6,153 bases of DNA from Acidimicrobiaceae bacterium (GCA_003152555.1 PMAL01000158.1:22839-28991), one strand, 5' to 3'. Counted from the stretch's first letter, positions 1 to 5,847 are shown. Numbers and translations: made by a program. Notes: a model not told the origin generated them from the sequence alone.

Positions 1-859
1 CCTTTAGCGAGTGAGAGCTGTTCCACGTGTTCACCGCGGCTGTCGTGCCGAGGCCGTCGGAGCCGGCGACCGGGAAGACGGTCGTCGCGCCCTGGGACAG
101 GAAAGCGGTCGTGTCGGACGCCGAGGTGGTCTGGTCGGTGAAGGAGCCGATGAAGGTACCCTTCTGGGTCTTCTCATTCCATCCGAGCACCGTCACTGGG
201 ACCTTCGGCTTCATCTTCGTGTTGTAGTACTGAACGCCGTCGTAGAAGCCGTCCATGTAGTAGGTCACGGAGCTGAACTGCTCACCACCGTACGTCGCGA
301 CCTTGGGCGCCATCGCGTTGTGCGCTACGGCGTACGCCGCCGCCTCGTAACCACCAAGGAACGCGTCCTGCTGGGTCTCGTAGGTCAGGCCCAGGATGTT
401 CTTGGCCGTTCCCGTGTAGGGCGGTACCGCAACACCGTCCTTACCGGGGCTCGCGTTGCCGTTGTCGACCTGCGCGAAGTGATCCTTCGGATTCTGCTGC
501 GCGGCGTTCCACGTCGCGTCAGACATCAAGAAGCCGACCGTGATGATGATGCTGCAGTGCTGGGAGATGAACGACGCGATCTCTGTCTGGTAGGTGGATT
601 CGGTGCCGTTGGACGGCGTCGACTGCACCTCGGTCTTGATGGACTTCGGGGCGACCTTCTTCGCCTCTCCGAGGCCAAGGTACGCCGAGGCGTTAAACGA
701 CCGGTCATTGATGCCGCCAGTGTCGGTGACCTCGCAGGCCAACGTCTTCTTGTATGTCGCCGCGCCAGCCGAACTGATTGAAAGTCCCGTGAACAGCAGA
801 CATGCGGTACTGGCCGCGAGAGCGACGTGCCTCACGCGACTTCTTACGATTGAATTCAT
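1..859 (-). CDS. BMP/PnrA-family substrate-binding protein of an ABC importer, partial (C-terminus outside window)
   Basis: This is the N-terminal 286 residues of a secreted solute-binding protein of the basic membrane protein (BMP, PnrA-like) family. Family members usually feed purine nucleosides or related solutes to an ABC importer, so that role is inferred. The start is ATG at 859-857, preceded by a good ribosome site (GGGGAG, 864-869). Residues 1-33 form a signal peptide: basic start, hydrophobic stretch, then AGA at 31-33. The family signature TGGINDRSFN follows at 47-56, in the place where relatives have a D-x-G-G-x-x-D-x-S-F-N motif. There is no lipobox: Cys20 lies in the hydrophobic core and lacks the usual residues before it, so the protein looks secreted and not lipid-anchored. 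About 60-80 residues should be missing, judging from the usual length of about 350. Upstream, ATAACAA occurs at 944-950 and 970-976, but no convincing promoter was found. Transporter subunits, if adjacent, lie off the left edge. Confidence 0.88.
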   Translation of the reverse strand, partial: MNSIVRSRVRHVALAASTACLLFTGLSISSAGAATYKKTLACEVTDTGGINDRSFNASAYLGLGEAKKVAPKSIKTEVQSTPSNGTESTYQTEIASFISQHCSIIITVGFLMSDATWNAAQQNPKDHFAQVDNGNASPGKDGVAVPPYTGTAKNILGLTYETQQDAFLGGYEAAAYAVAHNAMAPKVATYGGEQFSSVTYYMDGFYDGVQYYNTKMKPKVPVTVLGWNEKTQKGTFIGSFTDQTTSASDTTAFLSQGATTVFPVAGSDGLGTTAAVNTWNSSHSLK

Positions 860-996
860 TGCACTCCCCTTTGGATTTTGTGGACGGTTCTTGCGAAGCC
901 GTTGACCCCGTTTGACGCCGTGGACGTCTGTCCGAGCGTGAGCATAACAAGGAACGTCGCGTCACGTCGATAACAAAGTTCCAGTCTTCGGCGAAC

Positions 997-1025
997 TCCG
1001 ACGCCCGCGCCGTGGCGGCGTCGGA
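997..1025. repeat. Inverted repeat, 9-bp stem
   Basis: TCCGACGCC (997-1005) is exactly reverse-complementary to GGCGTCGGA (1017-1025), with an 11-base loop. Neither side has a T-tract, so it is not a standard intrinsic terminator. It sits about 140 bases upstream of the BMP start and could be a regulatory hairpin or the end of a transcript from an earlier gene. Confidence 0.5.
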
Positions 1026-1096
1026 ACCGTGGACTCAGCGCAGTACGAACCCATATCTTCCACGACTACTTCGGTAACTGTAGAGACGTGTGAAGC

Positions 1097-1112
1097 CCAA
1101 AGTCCACTTTGG
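1097..1112. repeat. Palindrome 7-2-7 next to tRNA-end units
   Basis: CCAAAGT (1097-1103) and ACTTTGG (1106-1112) are perfect reverse complements around a 2-base centre. On the minus strand this palindrome directly follows the 12-base tRNA-end-like units at 1112-1147. That position would suit a recombination or protein-binding site, but this is inference from position alone. Confidence 0.5.
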
Positions 1113-1147
1113 CGCCCCCAACGGCACCGCCAACGGCACCCCATACC
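1112..1147. repeat. Degenerate tandem array of the 12-base tRNA-Glu 3'-end unit
   Basis: Three adjacent 12-base units occur: GCGCCCCCAACG (1112-1123), GCACCGCCAACG (1124-1135) and a decayed GCACCCCATACC (1136-1147). The first two each differ by one base from GCACCCCCAACG. That sequence is the plus-strand form of the tRNA-Glu 3' end, found intact at 4350-4361, 4362-4373 and 6132-6143. No T-arm or anticodon arm follows, so this is not a tRNA fragment in itself. A low-complexity coincidence is possible, but the unit length and phase match the array at 4350-4373. Confidence 0.5.
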
Positions 1148-1419
1148 TGATGAAGTTCGAAACGTCGAAGTTACTTGGCTTTTGGCAGTGGATGAACTGT
1201 CTGCATTGCTTGGGAGTTTGGAAAAACCGCGGTTGTCAAGTGGCAGAGCGTTCGTTAACTAAGCCGGACGGGACTAGAAGCTCTGAGGGGCGAGCTCCGA
1301 AGCCCGAGTGCTCGTGCGGATCCACCCAGTCGTTTGCCAACGGGAGGTGCCGCCGTGATGATTTGATTGAAAAGATGATCCAACACTGGAAGATATGCTC
1401 GCACCGACGGCACGGTCAA

Positions 1420-1441
1420 ACTCACGAAGTCGGGCGTGAGT
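1420..1441 (-). terminator. Weak terminator-like hairpin after the beta-propeller gene
   Basis: ACTCACG (1420-1426) pairs perfectly with CGTGAGT (1435-1441) around an 8-base loop. It begins about 20 bases past the stop codon of the minus-strand gene ending at 1461. On the minus strand it is followed by TTGACC, not a proper T-run, so termination here is only a possibility. Confidence 0.3.
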
Positions 1442-1460
1442 GAGGTGTCTTGGGAAGGGG

Positions 1461-3854
1461 TCACGGCCCCGCACTCGCCACTGAGTTCAGATCGATGGCC
1501 GAATTGGCCACCGATGCTGGCGAGTTCGTCTTGACAATTAGTACACGGTGGAAGTTACCTTGAGTCTTTGAGCTGAAGGAGATTTTCACCCTGAATGACT
1601 CTCCCGGGGCGATAAATGTCCCAACTTTGGGAACTCCAGAAACGGTGAAAGGCGCCAAGTTTGAACTGTACTTCGTGATCTTGGCAGCCACGGAGCCAAA
1701 GTTGGTGAAGGTCATCGTCGATACCACAGGTCGGGCCTGACCGATGATGAAGTCGGGGAGCGTGAGCCCGAGCGTAGAAGGCGTAACCCACGGGGTTGAC
1801 GCCCGCCCGACGCCGCTGAGGGTGAAATCGACTTCGCCGTGCGAAGTCACTAGTCGCAGAACATCGCTTCGAAGCCCCGGGGAGCCGGTCGGTCGGAAGG
1901 TCGCCGTTACCGACAGCGTCTGTCCAGCCCGAACCGACAATTCGCCGTGAGTGAACGCGGGTTCTGTGCCCACAACCTTGAACTGCGAGGTCCGGGTGCA
2001 GACGCCACATGCGCTGGCGCCTGAAGTGATGGTGAAGGCGCGCTTGGCCACGATTGGGATTGTCGCCGTCGAAGTCCTGCCAACGGTCGTCGATCCGAAG
2101 GTCACCCCACGGCCGGTTGCGATAGCCGGCGCGTGAAGACCGAACACCATCAGTCGGTTATCCATGGTGGGAACGAAAAGTCGGTTGTCGCCGACTCCTG
2201 GAGGAGTGAACTTCATGCCGTTGCCAATGGGCCATTGGTTGATTAACTGGAGCCTTCCGGGGTTGGTACTGGTGTCGGCGCTCGGCAACGCATCGTAAGC
2301 CTGGAGTTCGGCTTCACCAACCCCGCCATTCTGGAGTTGGATGATCCAGACCACGGCCGAGCCTGCGGTGATGCCGTTCGAGGTCACGATCGGCGACGAG
2401 GTGCCGAAACCAACCGGCTGCGGACCTTTGGCGACGAGTTCCAAATCGAACGTTGAGGAAGTGCCGGAGGGCTTCGTGACTTGGAAAACGTTGAAGTCGC
2501 CTTGGGTGCTGTTGCCGAGCGACATCGTGCCTCCATTGGAAGTTGGAACGTAGATATAGCCCCCATTGCCGGGCCATACTCCCGGCGTCGCCCACGCGCC
2601 GCCATCGGGCCCCTGCTCAGCCAGCGCACCCGCGTCGCCGGGTGAGACACCGCCAAGGTTCTGCGCGTCGAGCAGATAGACGTAGCCTTCTTTGCTCGTT
2701 TGAACGATCACGTGTGGGTACGTAGCCGTGCCGAACTGGTTCGGCAGGAGAACTGGGGCACCGGATCCGAAGTCCAAGTCGTCCGTGTCGAGGGTGGCCG
2801 CGTCGTAGGGGGTGAAGAAATCCGTGACTTCGAGCGATCCGTCTTTCTGCGCTACCAGACGGAAGACGGACTCGCCCAGGGCTCCAGTCGCCGGAGGTGA
2901 CGTTCCAGAGATGGTCCCTGACGGCGACGCGCCTGGGTTGGCGTTGCCGGACGCGCCGATCAATTGGCCCGGGGAGTCCGAAGCGAAGCCTCCGCCGGCC
3001 TGCCAGATCCCGGCGAGTGCGGAGGAGTCGTCGAAGACGTCAGTCCACAGCGCCGTCAGCCGTCCCGACTCCGAAACGCCAGCGACGTAACCCTGGTAAG
3101 GGAACGTGTCGCAGTGGCTACTGAAACCAAAATAGACCACACCGTCGGTGAGGGTCAGCGCGACTCGCTGCAACTCATCGTTGGCAACAAACACCGCGCT
3201 CGGATTGTTCTGAGCCGCACCTTCGATCTCTACTGGGAAGTTCGGCTCGTCCTCGCCGTTAACCGGGTTCAGGGCGTGCATAAAGTAGCCGAGCGTGCCG
3301 TTGGCGAGCTGCTCCATGGCCACCACGTAGATGACTCCCGTAGTCGGATTGACAACTGGAGTTGAAGTGATGCCGATGTACGGCTCTAAGTCGGTGCACT
3401 CCCACGGGGAAAGTGAGGCGGCGGTTGGACTTACGTTGTTGAAGGGCTGGGCCCCGACGTCGGCACCGACCTGGACCGCCCATTGGCGTACTCCGGTCAC
3501 CTGGTTTATGGCGTAGACCCAGTTCTCCTCGGTTGCAACGATCGCGTTCGATCCATCCATCACCGGCTGGGCGTACACTTGACCGGTCACCGGCACGCTG
3601 AACAGTAGACCGAACCTGTCACTGGAGACGTTCGTCGGAGTTAACAGTGACGCCTCCGGATACCAACCGTCTCGGGATAGGCCGCCTCGATTGGTCCCCT
3701 CGTCAGCGGTTAGCGCCGACGCGTGGGCCGATTGCGTGGTCTGTACCGACGGCGAGGAGATTCGGTCTGCCGCCGCACTTGAATACGCGAGGTAGGGGAT
3801 GGACACAACGCAATAGGCCATGAGCGCCAGCGCGGCCGCCTTCTTCTTAGTCAA
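1461..3854 (-). CDS. Secreted PQQ-type beta-propeller protein with C-terminal choice-of-anchor D (Ig-like) domains
   Basis: This 797-residue exported protein has no function I can assign. The TTG start at 3854-3852 is supported by an AGGAG site seven bases upstream and by the signal peptide that follows at once: Thr-Lys-Lys-Lys, a hydrophobic stretch, then SSAAA near 25-29. Residues about 80-575 carry repeated propeller-like blades, for example VYAQPV (93-98), WVYAINQVTGVRQW (112-125), TSTPVVNPTTGVIYVVA (163-179), YVYLLDAQN (391-399), TSSPIVT (485-491) and NRLMVFGL (566-573). The pattern is that of WD40-like/PQQ-repeat proteins, but I see no evidence that it binds PQQ or acts as a dehydrogenase. 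Two Ig-like domains of the ASH/choice-of-anchor D kind follow (about 576-684 and 685-790); the first contains CGVC at 616-619. There is no LPXTG or C-terminal membrane helix, so how it is held at the surface is unclear. The gene stands alone, with no co-directional neighbour close by. Confidence 0.85.
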   Translation of the reverse strand: MTKKKAAALALMAYCVVSIPYLAYSSAAADRISSPSVQTTQSAHASALTADEGTNRGGLSRDGWYPEASLLTPTNVSSDRFGLLFSVPVTGQVYAQPVMDGSNAIVATEENWVYAINQVTGVRQWAVQVGADVGAQPFNNVSPTAASLSPWECTDLEPYIGITSTPVVNPTTGVIYVVAMEQLANGTLGYFMHALNPVNGEDEPNFPVEIEGAAQNNPSAVFVANDELQRVALTLTDGVVYFGFSSHCDTFPYQGYVAGVSESGRLTALWTDVFDDSSALAGIWQAGGGFASDSPGQLIGASGNANPGASPSGTISGTSPPATGALGESVFRLVAQKDGSLEVTDFFTPYDAATLDTDDLDFGSGAPVLLPNQFGTATYPHVIVQTSKEGYVYLLDAQNLGGVSPGDAGALAEQGPDGGAWATPGVWPGNGGYIYVPTSNGGTMSLGNSTQGDFNVFQVTKPSGTSSTFDLELVAKGPQPVGFGTSSPIVTSNGITAGSAVVWIIQLQNGGVGEAELQAYDALPSADTSTNPGRLQLINQWPIGNGMKFTPPGVGDNRLFVPTMDNRLMVFGLHAPAIATGRGVTFGSTTVGRTSTATIPIVAKRAFTITSGASACGVCTRTSQFKVVGTEPAFTHGELSVRAGQTLSVTATFRPTGSPGLRSDVLRLVTSHGEVDFTLSGVGRASTPWVTPSTLGLTLPDFIIGQARPVVSTMTFTNFGSVAAKITKYSSNLAPFTVSGVPKVGTFIAPGESFRVKISFSSKTQGNFHRVLIVKTNSPASVANSAIDLNSVASAGP

Positions 3855-3861
3855 CTTATGG

Positions 3862-3866
3862 CTCCT
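3862..3866 (-). promoter_or_regulatory. Ribosome-binding site that fixes the TTG start
   Basis: The minus strand reads AGGAG here, with seven bases before TTG at 3854-3852. No in-frame ATG or GTG lies between the site and the TTG, so the non-AUG start is well supported. Confidence 0.75.
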
Positions 3867-4124
3867 AATTCGGATGACGAACTTCGAGACTCACACCTTT
3901 TTCTACCACTGGACCCGGAGCCCCTGACGGGATGATCAAGGGACCCTGTACGGGCTCTGCCAAGGATGCGGCCGCCGCGACTCTGGTTCAACCGAGGAAG
4001 TTCAGTTTCCCTTCGGTGATGACCGTTCAGGTGGCGATGGGTATCGAACGCCCGTTGTGCAGAGCTTTCCCCACCGCTAGAGAAAATAGACCGTTTTGTC
4101 GGCCGGTCGAAGGACCTCGCCTCA

Positions 4125-4155
4125 ATACACGCCGCTCACACAGAGCTTCGTGTAT
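4125..4155. repeat. Hairpin with 7-bp and 4-bp stems around a 2x2 internal loop
   Basis: ATACACG (4125-4131) pairs with CGTGTAT (4149-4155). Inside, GCTC (4134-4137) pairs with GAGC (4143-4146) around ACACA. CC and TT form a symmetric internal loop. Eleven pairs in such a compact form suggest a real structure, in either DNA or RNA. Confidence 0.55.
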
Positions 4156-4162
4156 CTCTATC

Positions 4163-4184
4163 ATTTGGGCCACCATGCCCAAAT
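4163..4184. repeat. Perfect 8-bp hairpin
   Basis: ATTTGGGC (4163-4170) and GCCCAAAT (4177-4184) pair perfectly around the 6-base loop CACCAT. It lies seven bases from the hairpin at 4125-4155. Neither flank is a T-run, so a terminator is unlikely. Confidence 0.6.
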
Positions 4185-4209
4185 TATCCACCATGACGCT
4201 GCATCGTAG

Positions 4210-4266
4210 GTTGTCGAAAGATTCGAGATTAGACCCGAACTATGGTGGAGTCGACAACGATTGTCG
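4210..4266. repeat. Three TTGTCG half-sites in alternating orientation
   Basis: GTTGTCGA (4210-4217) is the exact reverse complement of TCGACAAC (4251-4258). Overlapping the latter, CGACAA (4252-4257) and TTGTCG (4261-4266) form a perfect 6-3-6 palindrome. The cluster ends 56 bases before the tRNA-end array at 4322. Binding sites for a recombinase or regulator are possible. Confidence 0.5.
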
Positions 4267-4321
4267 CTGCCGAGTCGGAGCGCACTCAACGAATGTGATG
4301 AAAGTTGCATCGATAGGCTTT

Positions 4322-4373
4322 GCACCCCCAACGGTTTGCACCCCCAACTGCACCCCCAACGGCACCCCCAACG
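4322..4373. repeat. Four copies of the tRNA-Glu 3'-terminal unit
   Basis: GCACCCCCAAC occurs at 4322-4332, 4338-4348, 4350-4360 and 4362-4372. The last two are exact 12-base tandem units (GCACCCCCAACG), and the fourth copy is the acceptor end of the tRNA fragment at 4363-4408. On the minus strand the tRNA fragment comes first, followed by three further acceptor-end units. Serial site-specific insertion and excision at the tRNA end, or replication slippage, could both make this pattern. Confidence 0.85.
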
Positions 4374-4408
4374 GGATTCGAACCCGTGCCGCCACCTTGA
4401 AAGGGTGG
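4363..4408 (-). pseudogene. 3' half of tRNA-Glu(UUC), probable attachment-site copy
   Basis: On the minus strand the anticodon stem CCACC (4408-4404) pairs with GGTGG (4396-4392). The loop CTTTCAA gives anticodon TTC (4401-4399), which is Glu. The T-arm ACGGG-TTCGAAT-CCCGT spans 4387-4371, then the acceptor strand TGGGGGT (4370-4364) and discriminator G (4363). CCG, not CCA, follows. Upstream on the minus strand there is no D-arm and no ACCCCCA acceptor half; the bases from 4409 on do not fold into one. So it is a truncated tRNA. Integrases that target tRNA genes typically leave a copy of exactly this part, from the anticodon loop to the 3' end. Confidence 0.88.
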
Positions 4409-4415
4409 ATGACTT

Positions 4416-4438
4416 CTAAAGATGAGGTCACTAAAGAT
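4416..4438 (+). repeat. Direct repeat CTAAAGAT, 15-base period
   Basis: CTAAAGAT occurs at 4416-4423 and 4431-4438, starting eight bases from the end of the tRNA fragment. Both copies are followed two bases later by GGT or TGGT. It could be a recombinase arm site at the left end of the putative element, or chance. Confidence 0.35.
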
Positions 4439-4488
4439 ACTGGTCAGAAATGTATTCGTCATATTTGATTTTCGAGTTTTCCCCTCTT

Positions 4489-4506
4489 GGGCGCTCTACG
4501 GGCACT
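4489..4506 (+). repeat. GGGCRCT motif pair near left end of the putative element
   Basis: GGGCGCT (4489-4495) and GGGCACT (4500-4506) lie about 80 bases inside the left tRNA repeat. A pair of GGGCACT motifs in the same orientation sits about 75 bases inside the right repeat (6042-6048, 6051-6057). Confidence 0.35.
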
Positions 4507-4545
4507 TACAAAGTAATTGAAGTATTTCAGTTCGACAGGTTTCTT

Positions 4546-5046
4546 CTAAGGAGCTGATACGAGAGTACGGAGTGCTTCTTCGGGGACAAGATAATTCCCA
4601 CCGGAGTTGACTAAAGGAACCTGAGCCAAGTTCATGGCGAGATCAAGTGGAGTCAAGTCTGGGTGGTAGGCCCGCATGCGTGTCGCCATCGTAGCTAGCT
4701 CGTTCAATATTCCAACAACTCGGTGATTGCTTGTCTTCGAAATTGCAACATGGTCCATCGCCAACAGTTCGTCCTCGATGAATGACTCTTGGACACCATG
4801 GGTGCGAAGAGTCGTTGCTAGGTCGTCTGGAAAACGATTGGCAAGCGAGGAAGCGGGCGCCAATGACGCGAATACCGGTAGAAAGGTCTCTTCATTGATG
4901 AAGAGCGCATATTGGGGACGCCAGAACAGGGGCTTGGCGAACCAATTGCCGAGCTTCGTCGTGGCTTCCGGGGCGCAGCTAACAGTTAATTCTTGCATTC
5001 GATCCAAAGGTTTCTTCGTGGCGTAGATCGAATACACGGGGGTCAT
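4546..5046 (-). CDS. DUF6933-like protein in a toxin-antitoxin operon
   Basis: This 166-residue soluble protein resembles the DUF6933 family as I recall it; the family has no established function. The matching features are ATKK near the N-terminus (9-12), LGNWFAK (32-38), LFINEETFLPV (48-58), a helical middle with an acidic patch around 87-95, and TSNHRVVGILNE (105-116) where relatives have a T-x-N-R-x-V-x-G-x-x-N-D/E signature. No signal peptide or membrane segment is visible. The ATG start at 5046-5044 has only a modest ribosome site (GGTGAG, four bases upstream). The gene begins 48 bases after the antitoxin stop, in the same direction, with no terminator between, so it is probably the third gene of the operon. 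Whether it modulates the toxin or is passenger cargo cannot be told. The stop is TAG at 4548-4546; no clear terminator follows. Confidence 0.8.
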   Translation of the reverse strand: MTPVYSIYATKKPLDRMQELTVSCAPEATTKLGNWFAKPLFWRPQYALFINEETFLPVFASLAPASSLANRFPDDLATTLRTHGVQESFIEDELLAMDHVAISKTSNHRVVGILNELATMATRMRAYHPDLTPLDLAMNLAQVPLVNSGGNYLVPEEALRTLVSAP

Positions 5047-5094
5047 CCTCTCACCGGGAGAGACGGATATCCAGAAGTAGTTCGGGTCGCCCGT

Positions 5095-5412
5095 TCAGGG
5101 CTTCGCCAACACCGACTCATCCACGTCGTCAATCAGCCGATAGGTCGTATTACCCACCACCGCGTTGACTTGAAGCTGGCCACCGAGTGCATGTATATAT
5201 TTCGCAATTGACGACAACTGAAGATCTTCACTTCTTTCAAGCTGTGACACGTTCGGTTGTGAGGTACCGAGAAGTTCGGCGAGTTCGACCTGGCTCTTGC
5301 CAAGCTGTTCGCGCAGGATTGCCAGGCGCAAACGCAACCGTTCTCGCGCGACCGCCTGCTCTTCAATATCGAGTTCCTTGCGCACTTCGCGCCATGGAGT
5401 CGTCTTTGGCAT
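5095..5412 (-). CDS. higA: HigA-like antitoxin, XRE-family helix-turn-helix protein
   Basis: This 105-residue protein is the likely antitoxin and autorepressor of the toxin encoded just upstream. It has a basic, charged helical N-terminus (about 8-35) and an XRE-type helix-turn-helix at about 38-60, seen as SQVELAELLGTSQPNVSQLE. The residues after it, IAKYIHALGGQLQV (69-82), are the usual continuation in antitoxins paired with Gp49-like toxins. Its ATG (5412-5410) shares a base with the toxin stop in a TGATG overlap. An AGGAAGG site inside the toxin gene (5428-5422) lies nine bases upstream. Coupled translation is therefore likely. The toxin-first gene order is typical of hig loci. The family is expected to bind inverted repeats over its own promoter; AGTATAAG/CTTATACT at 5772-5809 is a candidate operator. 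Confidence 0.9.
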   Translation of the reverse strand: MPKTTPWREVRKELDIEEQAVARERLRLRLAILREQLGKSQVELAELLGTSQPNVSQLERSEDLQLSSIAKYIHALGGQLQVNAVVGNTTYRLIDDVDESVLAKP

Positions 5413-5765
5413 CAGATCAAACCTTCCTTTCGGATTTCGTTGAGATATTCGTCATACAGATCGTCGGCCAACGGGATGTTTCGGTTATACCAACCGACCC
5501 AATCATTAGTCTTGTCGCCGCCCAGCAGCACAATCGCCGTACGACGAGGGTCGAAACAGAACAGCGCACGGAGATTTCCACCGACTGACCGAAGCTCCTT
5601 CATGTTGTGGTGCCGCGAAGATTTGACCGAATCCACTGCGGGCCGGCCCAAGTTTGGTCCGAGTTGCTCAAGAAGGTCAATTGAACCCGCAATCGCTGCG
5701 CGCTCTTCCCGGTCCAGCGAAAGGAGCCATTCCCTCGCTTGATCGGTGAGTTCGATTTCCCACAC
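5412..5765 (-). CDS. higB: HigB-like toxin, RelE/Gp49-like family
   Basis: This 117-residue protein matches the phage Gp49-like branch of the RelE/HigB toxins, which as a family cut mRNA on the ribosome. Visible family features are LGPNLGRP (35-42), the basic stretch SSRHHNMKELR (49-59), RALFCFDPRR (66-75), VLLGGDK (79-85), WYNRNIP (92-98) and ADDLYDEYL (100-108). The family core (KELR, Arg66, FDPRR, LLGGDK) appears intact, so the toxin is probably active. The start is taken as GTG at 5765-5763, followed by TGG-GAA-ATC-GAA, which gives the family's usual N-terminus. No ribosome site precedes it, but a good promoter places the transcript start at about this base, so translation is probably leaderless. 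The gene is first in a three-gene minus-strand operon. Confidence 0.92.
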   Translation of the reverse strand: MWEIELTDQAREWLLSLDREERAAIAGSIDLLEQLGPNLGRPAVDSVKSSRHHNMKELRSVGGNLRALFCFDPRRTAIVLLGGDKTNDWVGWYNRNIPLADDLYDEYLNEIRKEGLI

Positions 5766-5771
5766 ACTCAG

Positions 5772-5799
5772 AGTATAAGCCGTAACTTCTAAAATGCAA
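5772..5799 (-). promoter_or_regulatory. Promoter of the toxin-antitoxin operon, leaderless
   Basis: The minus strand has TTGCAT (5799-5794) and TATACT (5777-5772) separated by 16 bases. Counting six bases past the -10 puts the transcript start at 5765, the G of the toxin GTG. This explains the lack of a ribosome site. Confidence 0.65.
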
Positions 5800-5809
5800 G
5801 ACTTATACT
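5772..5809. promoter_or_regulatory. Inverted repeat, candidate antitoxin operator
   Basis: AGTATAAG (5772-5779) and CTTATACT (5802-5809) are perfect 8-base inverted repeats whose centres are 30 bases apart, about three helical turns. The left half covers the -10 box and the right half lies just upstream of the -35. This is a sensible layout for autorepression by the HigA-like protein. Because the repeat contains TATACT, it also gives a possible -10 on the plus strand (5804-5809), though no -35 is evident. Confidence 0.5.
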
Positions 5810-5823
5810 ACCAAAGTCGACAT

Positions 5824-5839
5824 CACTGGAATTCCAGTG
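5824..5839. repeat. Perfect 16-base palindrome
   Basis: CACTGGAATTCCAGTG reads the same on both strands. GTCG (5816-5819) and CGAC (5841-5844) extend it as an imperfect outer stem. It lies 15 bases beyond the operator-like repeat and could be a dimeric protein site or the first stem of the plus-strand RNA proposed for 5848-5975. Confidence 0.6.
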
Positions 5840-5847
5840 CCGACAGA

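Larger units (their letters stand above)
860..1460. other. Gene-free intergenic stretch upstream of the BMP gene
   Basis: No open frame here has family-like sequence, a good ribosome site, or a length unlikely by chance. The stretch holds the BMP ribosome site, a 9-bp inverted repeat (997-1025), a 7-2-7 palindrome (1097-1112), tRNA-end-like 12-base units (1112-1147), a 10-base palindrome AACCGCGGTT (1225-1234) and a hairpin near 1420-1441. It may be the wreckage of older insertions, but I see no gene remnant that I can name. Confidence 0.6.
3855..4321. other. Gene-free region with hairpin cluster upstream of the beta-propeller gene
   Basis: No credible gene is present. The long plus-strand open frame through here (from 3932) reads straight into the tRNA fragment and looks accidental. 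I found no clear promoter for the beta-propeller gene. A loose 6-bp inverted repeat, GAGCCC (3918-3923) and GGGCTC (3952-3957), lies about 60 bases upstream of its start. The right half is dense in hairpins, listed separately. Confidence 0.6.

Noticed and set aside
11..781. 256-residue plus-strand open frame opposite the BMP gene
   Set aside because: Arg/Val-rich shadow in high-GC antisense DNA; the minus-strand frame has a signal peptide and clear BMP signature.
1029..1474. Several short open frames on both strands in the gap left of the beta-propeller gene
   Set aside because: Short, mutually overlapping, without ribosome sites or protein-like family motifs.
1531..1559. TTGACA on the plus strand (1531-1536) as a promoter
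   Set aside because: No acceptable -10 at 16-18 bases, and it lies inside the coding sequence of the beta-propeller gene.
4322..4373. CRISPR array
   Set aside because: Units are 12-16 bases with no spacers of regular length and no cas genes; the repeat is explained by the tRNA end.
4363..4436. Complete tRNA-Glu gene on the minus strand
   Set aside because: Anticodon arm, T-arm and 3' acceptor strand are good, but the bases where the D-arm and 5' acceptor strand should be do not fold or pair, so only the 3' half is present.
3932..4468. 178-residue plus-strand open frame across the tRNA fragment
   Set aside because: It runs through hairpins, the tRNA-end array and the antisense of the tRNA fragment, and its PNGIRTR-type peptide is the usual artefact of translating a tRNA T-arm. 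No ribosome site or family resemblance.
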